From NCBI GenBank assembly GCA_963719345.1, contig CAVRCA010000001.1:620001-684000 (forward strand): a DNA stretch of 64,000 nucleotides, read 5' to 3'. The notes below the pieces were generated by a model. It searched no databases. It was not told where the DNA came from and was given only the letters and a program-made list of their open reading frames with translations. The DNA is from CAVRCA01 sp963719345 (GTDB lineage: Bacteria > Pseudomonadota > Alphaproteobacteria > Acetobacterales > Acetobacteraceae). Below are positions 56,597 to 64,000 of the stretch, one piece after another (the first letter of the stretch is position 1; each line of letters starts with the position of its first letter). The position numbers and the translations under genes are program-made.

Positions 56597-57733
56597 CTAG
56601 GCCACTACCCGGCTATCCCGCAACTTGGTGATCTCGGCTTTGCTGAAGCCGTACGCCGCAAGCACGTCATCGGTGTGCGTGCCCCGCTCGGGTGCGGCGC
56701 GCACCTCGCCGGGGGTGCGGGAAAAACGCGGGGCGGCCGCCGGCTGCTTCACGCCGCCGACATCGACGTAGGCGCCGCGGGCCTTGGCATGGGGGTGCTC
56801 GGGCGCTTCATCGACCGACAATACCGGCGCGAAGCAAATGTCGGTGCCCTCCATGATGGCGCACCACTCGTCACGAGTCTTGCCGCGGAATACCGCCGTC
56901 AGCCGCTCGCGCATCTGCGGCCACGCGCTGCGCTCAAGCTGCTCCGGCAGATCCTGCCCGGCCAACCCGGTCTTCTCCAGCAGCAACTTATAGAACTGCG
57001 GCTCGATCGAGCCGATGCAGACGAACTTGCCGTCCGCCGTCTCGTACGTACCGTAATAATGGGCGCCACCATCAAGAAAATTCGATTGGCGTTCGTTGCT
57101 CCACAGGCCGGCCGCGTGCATGCCGACGATGCCACCGAACAGCGCCGCCGTGCCGTCGACCATCGCCGCGTCGACCACCTGCCCTTGGCCGGACTTCATC
57201 GCTTCCAGCAAACCGCAGACCATGCCGAATGCCAGCAGCATTCCGCCGCCGCCGAAATCGCCGACGAGATTCAGGGGCGGTGACGGTTTTTCGCGCGGGC
57301 CGATCGCGTGCAGCGCACCGGTAAGCGCGATGTAGTTGATGTCGTGCCCTGCGGCGTGAGCGAGCGGACCCTCCTGCCCCCAACCGGTCATCCGGCCGTA
57401 GACGAGCTTCGGGTTGCGCCTGAGCGCCACGTCCGGCCCGATACCCAGGCGCTCGGCGACGCCGGGGCGGAACGGCTCCATCAGGCCGTCCGCCTGATCG
57501 GCAAGCCGCAGTACCACTTCGGCGCCGCCCGGTTTCTGCAAATCGACCGCGATCGAGCGGCGGCTGCGTCCATGCACGTTGTAGCGCGGATCGGCGTAGC
57601 GCGCCGGGGTGTTGGGATTGACGCGATCGATGCGGATGATGTCGGCGCCGAGGTCACCCAGCATCATCGCCGCCATCGGGCCAGGTCCGATGCCGGCCAC
57701 CTCGATCAGTTTCACGCCCGATAGCGGACCCAT
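56597..57733 (-). CDS. CaiB/BaiF-family alpha-methylacyl-CoA racemase-like protein
   Basis: The 378-residue protein matches alpha-methylacyl-CoA racemase, which inverts the 2-methyl centre of branched acyl-CoAs before beta-oxidation. The racemase residues are present: His in AAGHDINYIALTGALHA, Asp in LVGDFGGGGMLLAFG, and Glu in IGSIEPQFYKLLLEK. GVKLIEVAGIGPGPMAAMMLGDLGADIIRID is the family start. The ATG at 57733 follows AAGGAGAG; a GTG at 57739 is less likely. It is divergent from the upstream cluster and leads two acyl-CoA dehydrogenase genes in the same orientation. No gene lies in the 167 bp before its 3' end. Confidence 0.9.
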   Translation of the reverse strand: MGPLSGVKLIEVAGIGPGPMAAMMLGDLGADIIRIDRVNPNTPARYADPRYNVHGRSRRSIAVDLQKPGGAEVVLRLADQADGLMEPFRPGVAERLGIGPDVALRRNPKLVYGRMTGWGQEGPLAHAAGHDINYIALTGALHAIGPREKPSPPLNLVGDFGGGGMLLAFGMVCGLLEAMKSGQGQVVDAAMVDGTAALFGGIVGMHAAGLWSNERQSNFLDGGAHYYGTYETADGKFVCIGSIEPQFYKLLLEKTGLAGQDLPEQLERSAWPQMRERLTAVFRGKTRDEWCAIMEGTDICFAPVLSVDEAPEHPHAKARGAYVDVGGVKQPAAAPRFSRTPGEVRAAPERGTHTDDVLAAYGFSKAEITKLRDSRVVA

Positions 57734-57758
57734 GCGCACTCTCCTTGCCCCAAAACCC

Positions 57759-58898
57759 TCAGTACCCCATCAGCATCGCGTAGCGGTCCCGATGGAACGC
57801 CGAGTTGCCGAAGGTCGCCATCGCCACCCGAGCACGCTTTGTGAACAAGCCAATGTCATGCTCGTCGGTCATGCCGATGCCGCCGTGCATCTGCACGCCC
57901 TCATTGCCCACAAGAAAGAAAGTATCGTTCGCCTTGGTCTTGGCGAGACTTGCCAGCATCGCCGCATCATTGGCGTTGTCATCGAGCGCCGAGAGGGCCG
58001 CGAGCACCGAGGACCGTGTCACCTCGATTTCGCAGAACATCTGCGCCGCACGGTGCTTGAGCGCCTGGAACGACCCGATCGGCACGCCGAACTGCTTGCG
58101 ATCCTTGAGATACTGCACCGTGCGCTCGAAGCACTCGAGCGAGCTGCCCAGCATCTCCGCCGCCAGCCCGACGCGCGCGCGGTCGAGCACCGCGTCGAGC
58201 ACGTCCGAGCCGCCGTCGATCGGACCGAGCGCCGCCTCGTCGGCGACTTCGACATTGTCAAGCCGCAGATTGGCCGCGTTCCGGCTATCGACCATGATCG
58301 TGCGGGTGCGCGACACGCCGGGCGCGTCCGAGGGCACGAGGAACAAGGTAACGCCGCCCCGGTCGCCGCCGGCGCCGGATGTGCGTGCGGCGACGATCAG
58401 CGTGTCGGCCACGTTGCCGTCAAGGACGAAGGTCTTGCGCCCGGTCAGCCGGTAGCCGCCGCCATGCTTCTTCGCCTCGGTCGCGATGTGCGTCGGCGCG
58501 TGGTGCGGGCTTTCCTCCAGTGCCAAGGCAAAAATCTGGTCGCCGGCCACCAGGCCGGGCAGATGCGTATCCTTCTGCATCGCGCTGCCCGCGATCGCCA
58601 ACGCGCTGGCGCCGATCAGGGAGGTAGAAAGCAGCGGCGTCGCCGCAAGCGTGCGACCGGCCGCTTCCATCACCAGCCCGAGCCCGACATTGCCGAACTC
58701 GGAGCCGCCATACTCCTCCGGCACCAAAAACCCGGTCCAGCCCAGTTCCGCCATCTCGTGCCAGAGCGGACGGGAGAACCCGTCCGGGTCCTGGCCGTCG
58801 CGCAGCTTGCGCAGGGCGGTGATCGGGCTTTTCTCGGCGAAAAACGCCTGGGCGGTGTCCTGCACCAGCCGCGCCTCGGAGGAGAGGGTGAGCGTCAT
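57759..58898 (-). CDS. Acyl-CoA dehydrogenase family protein (subunit of pair 1)
   Basis: The 379-residue flavoprotein has an N-terminal helical domain (LWHEMAELGWTGFLVPEEYGG), a middle beta domain, and a C-terminal helical domain (FERTVQYLKDRKQFGVPIGSFQALKHRAAQM, then GNEGVQMHGGIGMTDEHDIG). The Arg-Lys-Gln-Phe-Gly segment contacts FAD. It is shorter than, and distinct from, the adjacent 396-residue paralog. In several degraders such neighbours form alpha2-beta2 dehydrogenases acting on bulky CoA esters; that is inference here. The next gene upstream, 58910-60100, is 11 bp away and read first. Confidence 0.9.
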   Translation of the reverse strand: MTLTLSSEARLVQDTAQAFFAEKSPITALRKLRDGQDPDGFSRPLWHEMAELGWTGFLVPEEYGGSEFGNVGLGLVMEAAGRTLAATPLLSTSLIGASALAIAGSAMQKDTHLPGLVAGDQIFALALEESPHHAPTHIATEAKKHGGGYRLTGRKTFVLDGNVADTLIVAARTSGAGGDRGGVTLFLVPSDAPGVSRTRTIMVDSRNAANLRLDNVEVADEAALGPIDGGSDVLDAVLDRARVGLAAEMLGSSLECFERTVQYLKDRKQFGVPIGSFQALKHRAAQMFCEIEVTRSSVLAALSALDDNANDAAMLASLAKTKANDTFFLVGNEGVQMHGGIGMTDEHDIGLFTKRARVAMATFGNSAFHRDRYAMLMGY

Positions 58899-58909
58899 GG
58901 CGAAAATCC

Positions 58910-60100
58910 TCAGTCCGGCAGGCCAAGCACGCGCTTGGCGATGATGTTGAGCTGGATTTCCGACGTGCCGCCCTCGATCGTGTTCGCCTTCGCCCGCAGC
59001 CAGTCCCGCGTCGTCCGCAAGTTGCCGGGCTCGAACCCCTCCCCTTCCCAGCCGAGCATTTCCGTCCCGCCGCTATCGAGCAGCAGTTCGTAGCGGCGCT
59101 TGTTCAGCTCGGTCGCGTAGTATTTGAACATCGCCGACGCCGGCCCGGGCGGCGCGCCCGCCCTCGCCTCCTCGGCGGTCCGCTGGCGGGTCAGGCCAAA
59201 AGATTGCGCGTCGATGTCGAACCGCGCGATCGCATCGCGCAAGGTCGCATCGGCGATGCGGCCCTTCGTCTCACCGACATAGCGCTTGGCAGCGGACGCG
59301 GGTGTCACCTCGGCGCGCTCGCGCGCACGTTCGCCGATGCCGCCGATCCCCTTGCGCTCGTGCTCGAGCAGGCGCTTGGCGATGGTCCAGCCCTTGTTCG
59401 GTTCGCCGACGAGGTTCTTGGCCGGCACTTGGACATTCTCGAAGAAGGTTTCGCAGAACACCGAGTAGCCGCTGATCAGCCGGATCGGCTGCGGCCGGAC
59501 GCCAGGATCGCTCATGTCGATAAGGAGAAAACTGATCCCTTCGTGCTTCTTGGCGGCGGGGTCGGTGCGCACCAGGCAAAAGATCCAGTCGGAGAGATGC
59601 GCGCCCGAGGTCCAGATCTTGTGGCCGTTGACCAGGAAGTGCTCGCCCTGCAGCACGGCGCGGGTGGACAGGCTGGCGAGGTCGGAGCCTGAGCCGGGCT
59701 CGCTGTAGCCTTGGCACCACCTGATCTCGCCGGTCGCGACCTTCGGCAGATGTTGGCGCTTCTGCTCCTCGGTGCCGTATTCAAGGAGAGTCGGGCCGAG
59801 CATAGAGAACCCCATGCCGCGGATGGGCGGGCGGCAATTCAGCGCCTGCATCTCCTCGGCCAGCGCCTTGGCCTCCGCCTCGGAAAGCCCGCCGCCGCCG
59901 TATTCGGTGGGCCAGGTCGGTGCGGTCCAGCCTTTCGCCGCCATGCGGTCGAGCCAGATCTTTGACTCCGGGTTCCTGTGTCTCTCCTTGGTGCCGCCGC
60001 CGACGGCCTCGTCGTCGGGCTGCGCCGTGCGCATCGACGGCGGGCAGTTGGCCTCGAGCCAGGCACGCGCTTCGGCGCGGAACGTGTCTAGGTTGGGCAT
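58910..60100 (-). CDS. Acyl-CoA dehydrogenase (subunit of pair 1)
   Basis: The 396-residue protein is a typical medium-chain-type flavoprotein. It has KGWTAPTWPTEYGGGGLSEAEA near 55, WCQGYSEPGSGSDLASLSTRA near 128 (FAD and substrate binding), GHKIWTSGAHLSDWIFCLVRTD near 155, and a C-terminal ANTIEGGTSEIQLNIIAKRVLGLP that forms the FAD-contacting and dimer helix. It lies 11 bp from the smaller ACAD gene and probably forms a complex with it. The frame is closed by an upstream palindromic repeat and a GIY-YIG pseudogene. Confidence 0.92.
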   Translation of the reverse strand: MPNLDTFRAEARAWLEANCPPSMRTAQPDDEAVGGGTKERHRNPESKIWLDRMAAKGWTAPTWPTEYGGGGLSEAEAKALAEEMQALNCRPPIRGMGFSMLGPTLLEYGTEEQKRQHLPKVATGEIRWCQGYSEPGSGSDLASLSTRAVLQGEHFLVNGHKIWTSGAHLSDWIFCLVRTDPAAKKHEGISFLLIDMSDPGVRPQPIRLISGYSVFCETFFENVQVPAKNLVGEPNKGWTIAKRLLEHERKGIGGIGERARERAEVTPASAAKRYVGETKGRIADATLRDAIARFDIDAQSFGLTRQRTAEEARAGAPPGPASAMFKYYATELNKRRYELLLDSGGTEMLGWEGEGFEPGNLRTTRDWLRAKANTIEGGTSEIQLNIIAKRVLGLPD

Positions 60101-60123
60101 TTACGGGCTCCGCTCTCTACTCT

Positions 60124-60210
60124 GTCATGCGCGGGCTTGACCCGCGCATCTGCCCGCACGCACGCATGATGGCGTGGGTGGCAGATTGCCGGCTCAAGCC
60201 CGGCAATGAC
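60124..60210. repeat. Palindromic intergenic repeat, copy B
   Basis: It runs from GTCATGCGCGGGC to CCCGGCAATGAC, with hairpin arms GCGCGGGCTTGACCCGCGC and TGCCGGCTCAAGCCCGGCA. It lies immediately 3' of the GIY-YIG pseudogene; copy C lies at that pseudogene's 5' end. Confidence 0.8.
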
Positions 60211-60214
60211 GATG

Positions 60215-60437
60215 TCAGGGAAGGATGGATGTCAAATCGTCCCAATTTGGATTGTCCTTCTCGATCAGAGCGACCTTCCACGCGCGCGGCATAGCGATGG
60301 GTGAACCCGTCGGCGATGCCCTCGCGGTGCTCCCAGACGCGACGCGCGAGGTTGTTGGTGACGCCGACGTAGAGGGTGCCGTACGGCCGACTGGTCATGA
60401 TGTACACCCACCCGCCCTTCACTCCCTCAAACGTCAT
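60215..60437 (-). pseudogene. GIY-YIG nuclease-like gene with an internal deletion
   Basis: The start reads as a small GIY-YIG protein (GWVYIMTSRPYGTLYVGVTNNLARRVWEHR), with YIM...YVG and the catalytic Arg/Glu region. After GFTHRYA a middle segment is missing and the frame shifts. The true C-terminal motif is then found in another frame as RAWKVALIEKDNPNWDDLTSILP, with a stop at 60215. The deletion plus frameshift make it a pseudogene. Its ATG lies inside the arm of repeat copy C, and copy B starts just past its stop, so the gene is bracketed by the palindromic element. Confidence 0.78.
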
Positions 60438-60520
60438 CGCCGGGCTTGACCCGGCAATCTGTGGCGCACGCCACTCTCAGCGGGAGGGAGAGTGATGGCC
60501 GGGTCAAGCCCGGCCATGAC
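60433..60520. repeat. Palindromic intergenic repeat, copy C
   Basis: It runs from GTCATCGCCGGGC to CCCGGCCATGAC, with hairpin arms GCCGGGCTTGACCCGGC and GGCCGGGTCAAGCCCGGCC. It overlaps the 5' end of the GIY-YIG pseudogene and separates it from the enoyl-CoA hydratase gene. The arms are close to those of copies A and B, with a different middle. Confidence 0.8.
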
Positions 60521-60545
60521 GGTGATGAAGGAACGACAGCAAACG

Positions 60546-61379
60546 TCACTCCCTCCGCTCCCGATAGTCGCCGAACGCCGCATCCCTTTGCGAGAGCAAC
60601 TCCCGCACGCTGCCGCCGTCGCGTTTGAACTGCGCGCGGTACGCCAGGCTCGCCTGCGTCGTGAAGGCCAGCGCCTGCATCTCGGTACCCGAGCGGATCG
60701 CGGCGCGCAGCCCCATGATCTCCATCGCCCGATGCACGCTGCGCTTGTTGATCTGCTGCAACTCGGGCGGTACCAGCGCGACGCGCTCGGCAATTTTCAG
60801 CACCTCCTGCTCCAGCGTCTCGGCCGGAAAGGCGCGGTTGGCCCAGCCGTCCGCCGCCGCCTCGACCCCGGTGATCGCGTCGCCGGTCAAATACATCTCC
60901 ATCGCCCGGCGCATTCCCATCATCCACGGATGGAACTGGTTGTCCGGCGGGCTCATCAGCCGCGTCGGCGGGTAGCCGATCTTCGCATCCTCGGCGACGT
61001 AGACGAGATCGCAGCAGGTCGCCAACTCGCTGCCGCCCGCGAGGCAGTAGCCGTGCACCTGCGCGATCACCGGTTTGCCCAGATCCCAGATGCGCAGCCA
61101 GCCGTCGACGACGTGGCGCGGCCACTGCCCCGGACCTTTCGGCGTGTAGTACGGCTGGTCCTCGGCGTTGTTGGCCGACAGGTCGTAGCCGGCGGAAAAA
61201 CTCGGCCCAGCACCCCGCAGGATGCTGACTTTCACGTCCGCATCCTGGTCGGCTTCCTCCAGCGCCGAGAGAATCGCGCCACGCAGCGCATTGTTCAGCG
61301 CGTTGCGCTTGTCGCCGCGGTTCATCGTCAGCCGCCGCACGCCGGGCAGCGGATGGTCGATCAGCAGCACTTCGGTCAC
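60546..61379 (-). CDS. Enoyl-CoA hydratase/isomerase family protein
   Basis: The 277-residue crotonase-fold protein has MNRGDKRNALNNALRGAI at the N-terminus and ILRGAGPSFSAGYDLS near 55, where the first oxyanion N-H is provided. The VIAQVHGYCLAGGSELATCCDLVY block near 105-128 has the second oxyanion site and one of the usual acid positions. Hydration of an enoyl-CoA is the simplest role, although crotonases vary (isomerase, hydrolase, ring cleavage). The GTG start overlaps the stop of the ACAD gene upstream (GTGA), so the two are coupled. Confidence 0.9.
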   Translation of the reverse strand: MTEVLLIDHPLPGVRRLTMNRGDKRNALNNALRGAILSALEEADQDADVKVSILRGAGPSFSAGYDLSANNAEDQPYYTPKGPGQWPRHVVDGWLRIWDLGKPVIAQVHGYCLAGGSELATCCDLVYVAEDAKIGYPPTRLMSPPDNQFHPWMMGMRRAMEMYLTGDAITGVEAAADGWANRAFPAETLEQEVLKIAERVALVPPELQQINKRSVHRAMEIMGLRAAIRSGTEMQALAFTTQASLAYRAQFKRDGGSVRELLSQRDAAFGDYRERRE

Positions 61380-62611
61380 GGGCGGCCTCCGGTCGGGATG
61401 TCCTTGAACGACATGCCCTTGTCCGCGCGCATGTCGGCCGGCAGTTTCAGGACGCGCTCGGCGATGGTGTTGCGCAAAATCTCGTCGGTGCCGCCGGCGA
61501 TGCGCATCGCCGGCGCGTAGATCAGCGCTTCCTCGAAAAGCCCGGCGAGCGGCATGTCGCTGCCGTTCATCACGCCGGCCGCACCCAGCAGTTCAAGTCC
61601 GTAGGAGGTGATCTCCTGCAGCTTGCCGGCACTCACCAGCTTGCCGATCGACGCTTCCGGCCCCGGCGTTTCCCCTTTGGAGAGCGCCGTCATCGTCCGG
61701 TATTTGGTGAACCGCAGGCCTTGGGCCTTGACGTAGAACTCGGCCAATTTTTCCTGCACGCCGGCGTCGTCGATCGCCGGCCCGCTCTCGAGCTCAAGGT
61801 CGCGCGCGATCGCGAACAGTTCCTCGAAGTCGGGACCCGGGTTCTCCGCCGTCGCGTAGCGCTCGCTCATCAGCAGGCTGATCGCGACCTTCCAGCCGCC
61901 GCCCACCGGGCCTAGGCGCTGGCGGTCGGGGATGCGCACGTCGTTGAAGAAAACCTCGTTGAAGTGCGACGAGCCCGACATCTGCTTGATCGGCCGCATC
62001 TCGATGCCGGGCGTCTTGGTGTTCAGAAAAAAGAAGGTGAGCCCCTCGTGCTTCGGCTTGTCAAAATCGCTGCGCGCGATCAGCACGCCGAAATCGGCCT
62101 TGTGCGCCATCGAGGTCCAGATCTTCTGGCCGTTGACGACCCACTCGTCGCCATGACGCTCCACCCGCGTACGCAGCGCGCCGAGATCGGACCCGCCGGC
62201 CGGCTCGGAGAAGAACTGGCACCACACCTCGTCGCCGCGCAATGCGGGCGGCGCGTAGCGGTCGCGCTGCTCCTGCGTGCCCCAGCGACAGATCGTCGGG
62301 ATGCACATGCCGAGGCCGAGCCCGAACATGCCGACCAGCGTCTTGTACTTCGCCTCCTCCTGCGAGTAGATCACCTGCTGGATCGGCGAGCCGCCCTGCC
62401 CGCCCCACTCGCGCGGCCAGGTGATCCCGGCAAACCCCGCCTCGAACTTCTTGCGCTGGAATGCCTTGGCCTCGTCCATCGCACCCGGCGCGTCCTGTCC
62501 GCGCCTATAGCCCAGCACCTCGCCCGGTTTGCGCCGCTCGGCGCTGGCGTCAAGGAACGCGCGGCAGCGGGCGCGGTATTCGGCTTCTTCCGGCAAGTCC
62601 TCGAAGTCCAT
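61376..62611 (-). CDS. Acyl-CoA dehydrogenase (subunit of pair 2)
   Basis: The 411-residue protein has GFAGITWPREWGGQGGSPIQQVI near 60, WCQFFSEPAGGSDLGALRTRV near 130, NGQKIWTSMAHKADFGVLIARS near 160, and a C-terminal MRIAGGTDEILRNTIAERVLKLP helix. These resemble the large subunits of the FadE28/29-like dehydrogenases of steroid side-chain degraders. It lies 10 bp from the next ACAD gene and overlaps the hydratase gene, so all three are one operon. Confidence 0.92.
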   Translation of the reverse strand: MDFEDLPEEAEYRARCRAFLDASAERRKPGEVLGYRRGQDAPGAMDEAKAFQRKKFEAGFAGITWPREWGGQGGSPIQQVIYSQEEAKYKTLVGMFGLGLGMCIPTICRWGTQEQRDRYAPPALRGDEVWCQFFSEPAGGSDLGALRTRVERHGDEWVVNGQKIWTSMAHKADFGVLIARSDFDKPKHEGLTFFFLNTKTPGIEMRPIKQMSGSSHFNEVFFNDVRIPDRQRLGPVGGGWKVAISLLMSERYATAENPGPDFEELFAIARDLELESGPAIDDAGVQEKLAEFYVKAQGLRFTKYRTMTALSKGETPGPEASIGKLVSAGKLQEITSYGLELLGAAGVMNGSDMPLAGLFEEALIYAPAMRIAGGTDEILRNTIAERVLKLPADMRADKGMSFKDIPTGGRP

Positions 62612-62621
62612 CTTTTTTCCC

Positions 62622-63750
62622 TTATGCCGCTTCGAGCCCGGTCACGTTGCGCGCGCGCAGCTCGCTGATCAGCCGGTGCTTCCATTCGCGGCCACTGCCA
62701 AGCGTGAGGCCAAGCAGCTTGGCGCGCCGGTAGTAAAGGTGACAGTCGAACTGCCACGTGTAGCCCATGCCGCCATGCGTCTGGATGTTTTCCTTGGTCG
62801 CGACCCAACCCGCCTCGCAGGCGGCGATGCGCGCCGTCGCGGCCGCGATCGGCAACTCGGCCGCCTCGCTCTCCAACGCCCAAGCGCCGTAATAGGCGTT
62901 GGAGCGCGCCAGCTCGAGCGCCACGTAGACGTCCGCCAGTTTGTGCTTGATCGCCTGGAACGAGCCGATCGGCCGCCCGAAGGCGTAGCGGGTCAGCGCG
63001 TAGTCGCGGGCCATCTCCAGTGCCGCCTCGGCGTTGCCCACCTGCTCGAACGCCATCATCACCGCCGCACCATCGAGCAGCCGGCGGATGGCGCCCGGCC
63101 CGACCGCGCCGGGCAGCGGCTCCGCGGGCGCGCCAACGAACCGCAGACGGGTGTGGTTGCGCGTCGGATCGACGGTGGTGACGGGCTCGCGCGAAACACC
63201 CGGTCCGGCCAGATCGATGAGATGAAGCGACGGTGACTGCTCGCCCGCCCGCACGGCGACCACCGCGAAATCGGCGGCGCCGCCGTCGGGCACCGGGGCT
63301 TTGACGCCGCTCAGCCGGCCTTCGGCGGCGAGGGTGTCCAGCCGGCGCGGATCGACGACGCCCGGCCGTTCCGCGTAGGCGAAGGTGCCGACCGTGCGAC
63401 CGGCGGCGAGCGCGGTCAGATGGCGCTGCTTCTGCGCCTCGCTGCCGAACAGCCCCAGCGCCTCGGTCGCCAGATAGACGGAAGAAGAAAACGGCACCGG
63501 CGCCAGCGCACGACCCAGCTCCTCGGCGAGCACGCACACGGCGAGCCGGCCCAGCCCGGCCCCGCCTGTACTCCTCGGGGATCGAGGCGCCGGTCCAGCC
63601 CATCTCGGCCATCGCCTGCCACAGCCCGGCGTCGAACGGCTCGCCGGCGTCGATGACCCGGCGCGGCACGCTGCTCGGGCAGCGCTCACGCAGGAACTCG
63701 CGCGCGGTCTCGCGGAGCTGTTTCAGCTCGTCGGGAAAGTCGAAATCCAT
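62622..63750 (-). pseudogene. Acyl-CoA dehydrogenase (subunit of pair 2), one-base frameshift
   Basis: The first 60 residues read from the ATG at 63750 (MDFDFPDELKQLRETAREF, MAEMGWTGASIPEEY). An extra base at about 63570 breaks the frame, and the remainder continues as GGAGLGRLAVCVLAEELGR to 62622. Conserved blocks YALTRYAFGRPIGSFQAIKHKLADVYVALE and ENIQTHGGMGYTWQFDCHLY are intact. The full product is about 375 residues. It likely forms a heteromeric dehydrogenase with the adjacent 411-residue subunit. AAAGGGG precedes the start. Confidence 0.88.
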
Positions 63751-63889
63751 CCCGGTCCCCTTTGAAGCAAGCAAACCCGATTTGCCCAGGCGCGGCAATG
63801 GGGCGCGGCAATGGGGCGCGGCAATGGCAAGCTCGGCTTGACCGGAACCGGCGCGGTTCCAATGATGGGCCAGCCGGAGGAGCCCGCCC

Positions 63890-64000
63890 ATGAGCGCCGT
63901 CCAACTCGCCCCCTATCAGGTCGAGGCCTACAACACCGCCAAAGCATCGGAGAACAAGATCCACGACGACGCGGTGGCCCAGAAATTCGGCTTCACCGGC
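63890..64000 (+). CDS. Probable MaoC-like acyl dehydratase, 5' end only
   Basis: Only the first 37 residues are in the window: MSAVQLAPYQVEAYNT, then ASENKIHDDAVAQKFGFTG. The ENKIHDDAVAQKFGFTGG pattern matches the N-terminal region of a MaoC-like hotdog dehydratase group, where a hydration of enoyl-CoA would fit the neighbouring acyl-CoA dehydrogenases. The ATG at 63890 has GGAGGA about 9 bases upstream. The gene continues past the right edge and is divergent from the ACAD operon. Confidence 0.6.
   Translation, partial: MSAVQLAPYQVEAYNTAKASENKIHDDAVAQKFGFTG

Overview
The window comes from the chromosome of a GC-rich alphaproteobacterium. Family-level features point to Rhodospirillales, probably near Acetobacteraceae: a purB-purC-purS-purQ-purL-bolA-grxD purine cluster, the linked set rarA, rluC, asmA-like, ATP12 and acylphosphatase, an NDUFAF5-like methyltransferase, and a long SerA beside SerC. 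This placement is inference from gene content; no rRNA marker is present.

Layout. 0.4-5 kb: a small secreted repeat protein, a membrane acyltransferase, and serC-serA with a structured leader. 5-10 kb: a hydrolase-like protein with an LLM-class flavin oxidoreductase, a methyltransferase, a GST, a MazF/DUF3018 toxin-antitoxin pair with a palindromic operator candidate, and a tartrate/malate-type dehydrogenase. 10-20 kb: pyrE (frameshifted), map, radC, terC, then purB to purL and a BolA-monothiol-glutaredoxin open reading frame. 20-27 kb: moaA, then an uncharacterised envelope module (peptidoglycan-binding lytic transglycosylase, lipoprotein, large Ala-rich membrane protein, unknown protein) divergent from a DUF3597 gene. 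27-32 kb: a glycosyltransferase, a methyltransferase, a four-domain rhodanese protein, comF and a decayed brnT-brnA pair. 32-48.7 kb: an acyl-CoA-dehydrogenase-like flavoprotein, pgm/manB, galU, a J-domain membrane protein, maeB, tRNA-Leu(GAG), lipB, an FAD oxidase, a PAS hybrid kinase, acylphosphatase, ATP12, an AsmA-like protein, rluC and rarA. 48.7-50.5 kb is debris: a multiply broken secreted protein and an IS66 transposase remnant. 50.6-64 kb looks like a catabolic island: a CmcJ/NvfI-type oxidoreductase, a Baeyer-Villiger-type monooxygenase, a tandem CoA transferase, an alpha-methylacyl-CoA-racemase-like protein, four acyl-CoA dehydrogenases in two pairs, an enoyl-CoA hydratase, and the start of a probable MaoC-type hydratase. 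Together these could oxygenate a ring or branched substrate, activate it as a CoA thioester, epimerise it and beta-oxidise it.

Caveat. At least a dozen otherwise intact genes (including pyrE, comF, rluC and rarA) carry one- or two-base indels from about 10.6 kb rightward. Many of these are probably sequencing or assembly errors. The brnTA pair, the secreted protein at 48.9-50.3 kb and the GIY-YIG gene at 60.2 kb are damaged badly enough to be real pseudogenes. Three copies of a palindromic intergenic repeat (GTCATxxCCGGGCTTGxCCCGG type) are present, and two of them bracket the GIY-YIG pseudogene.
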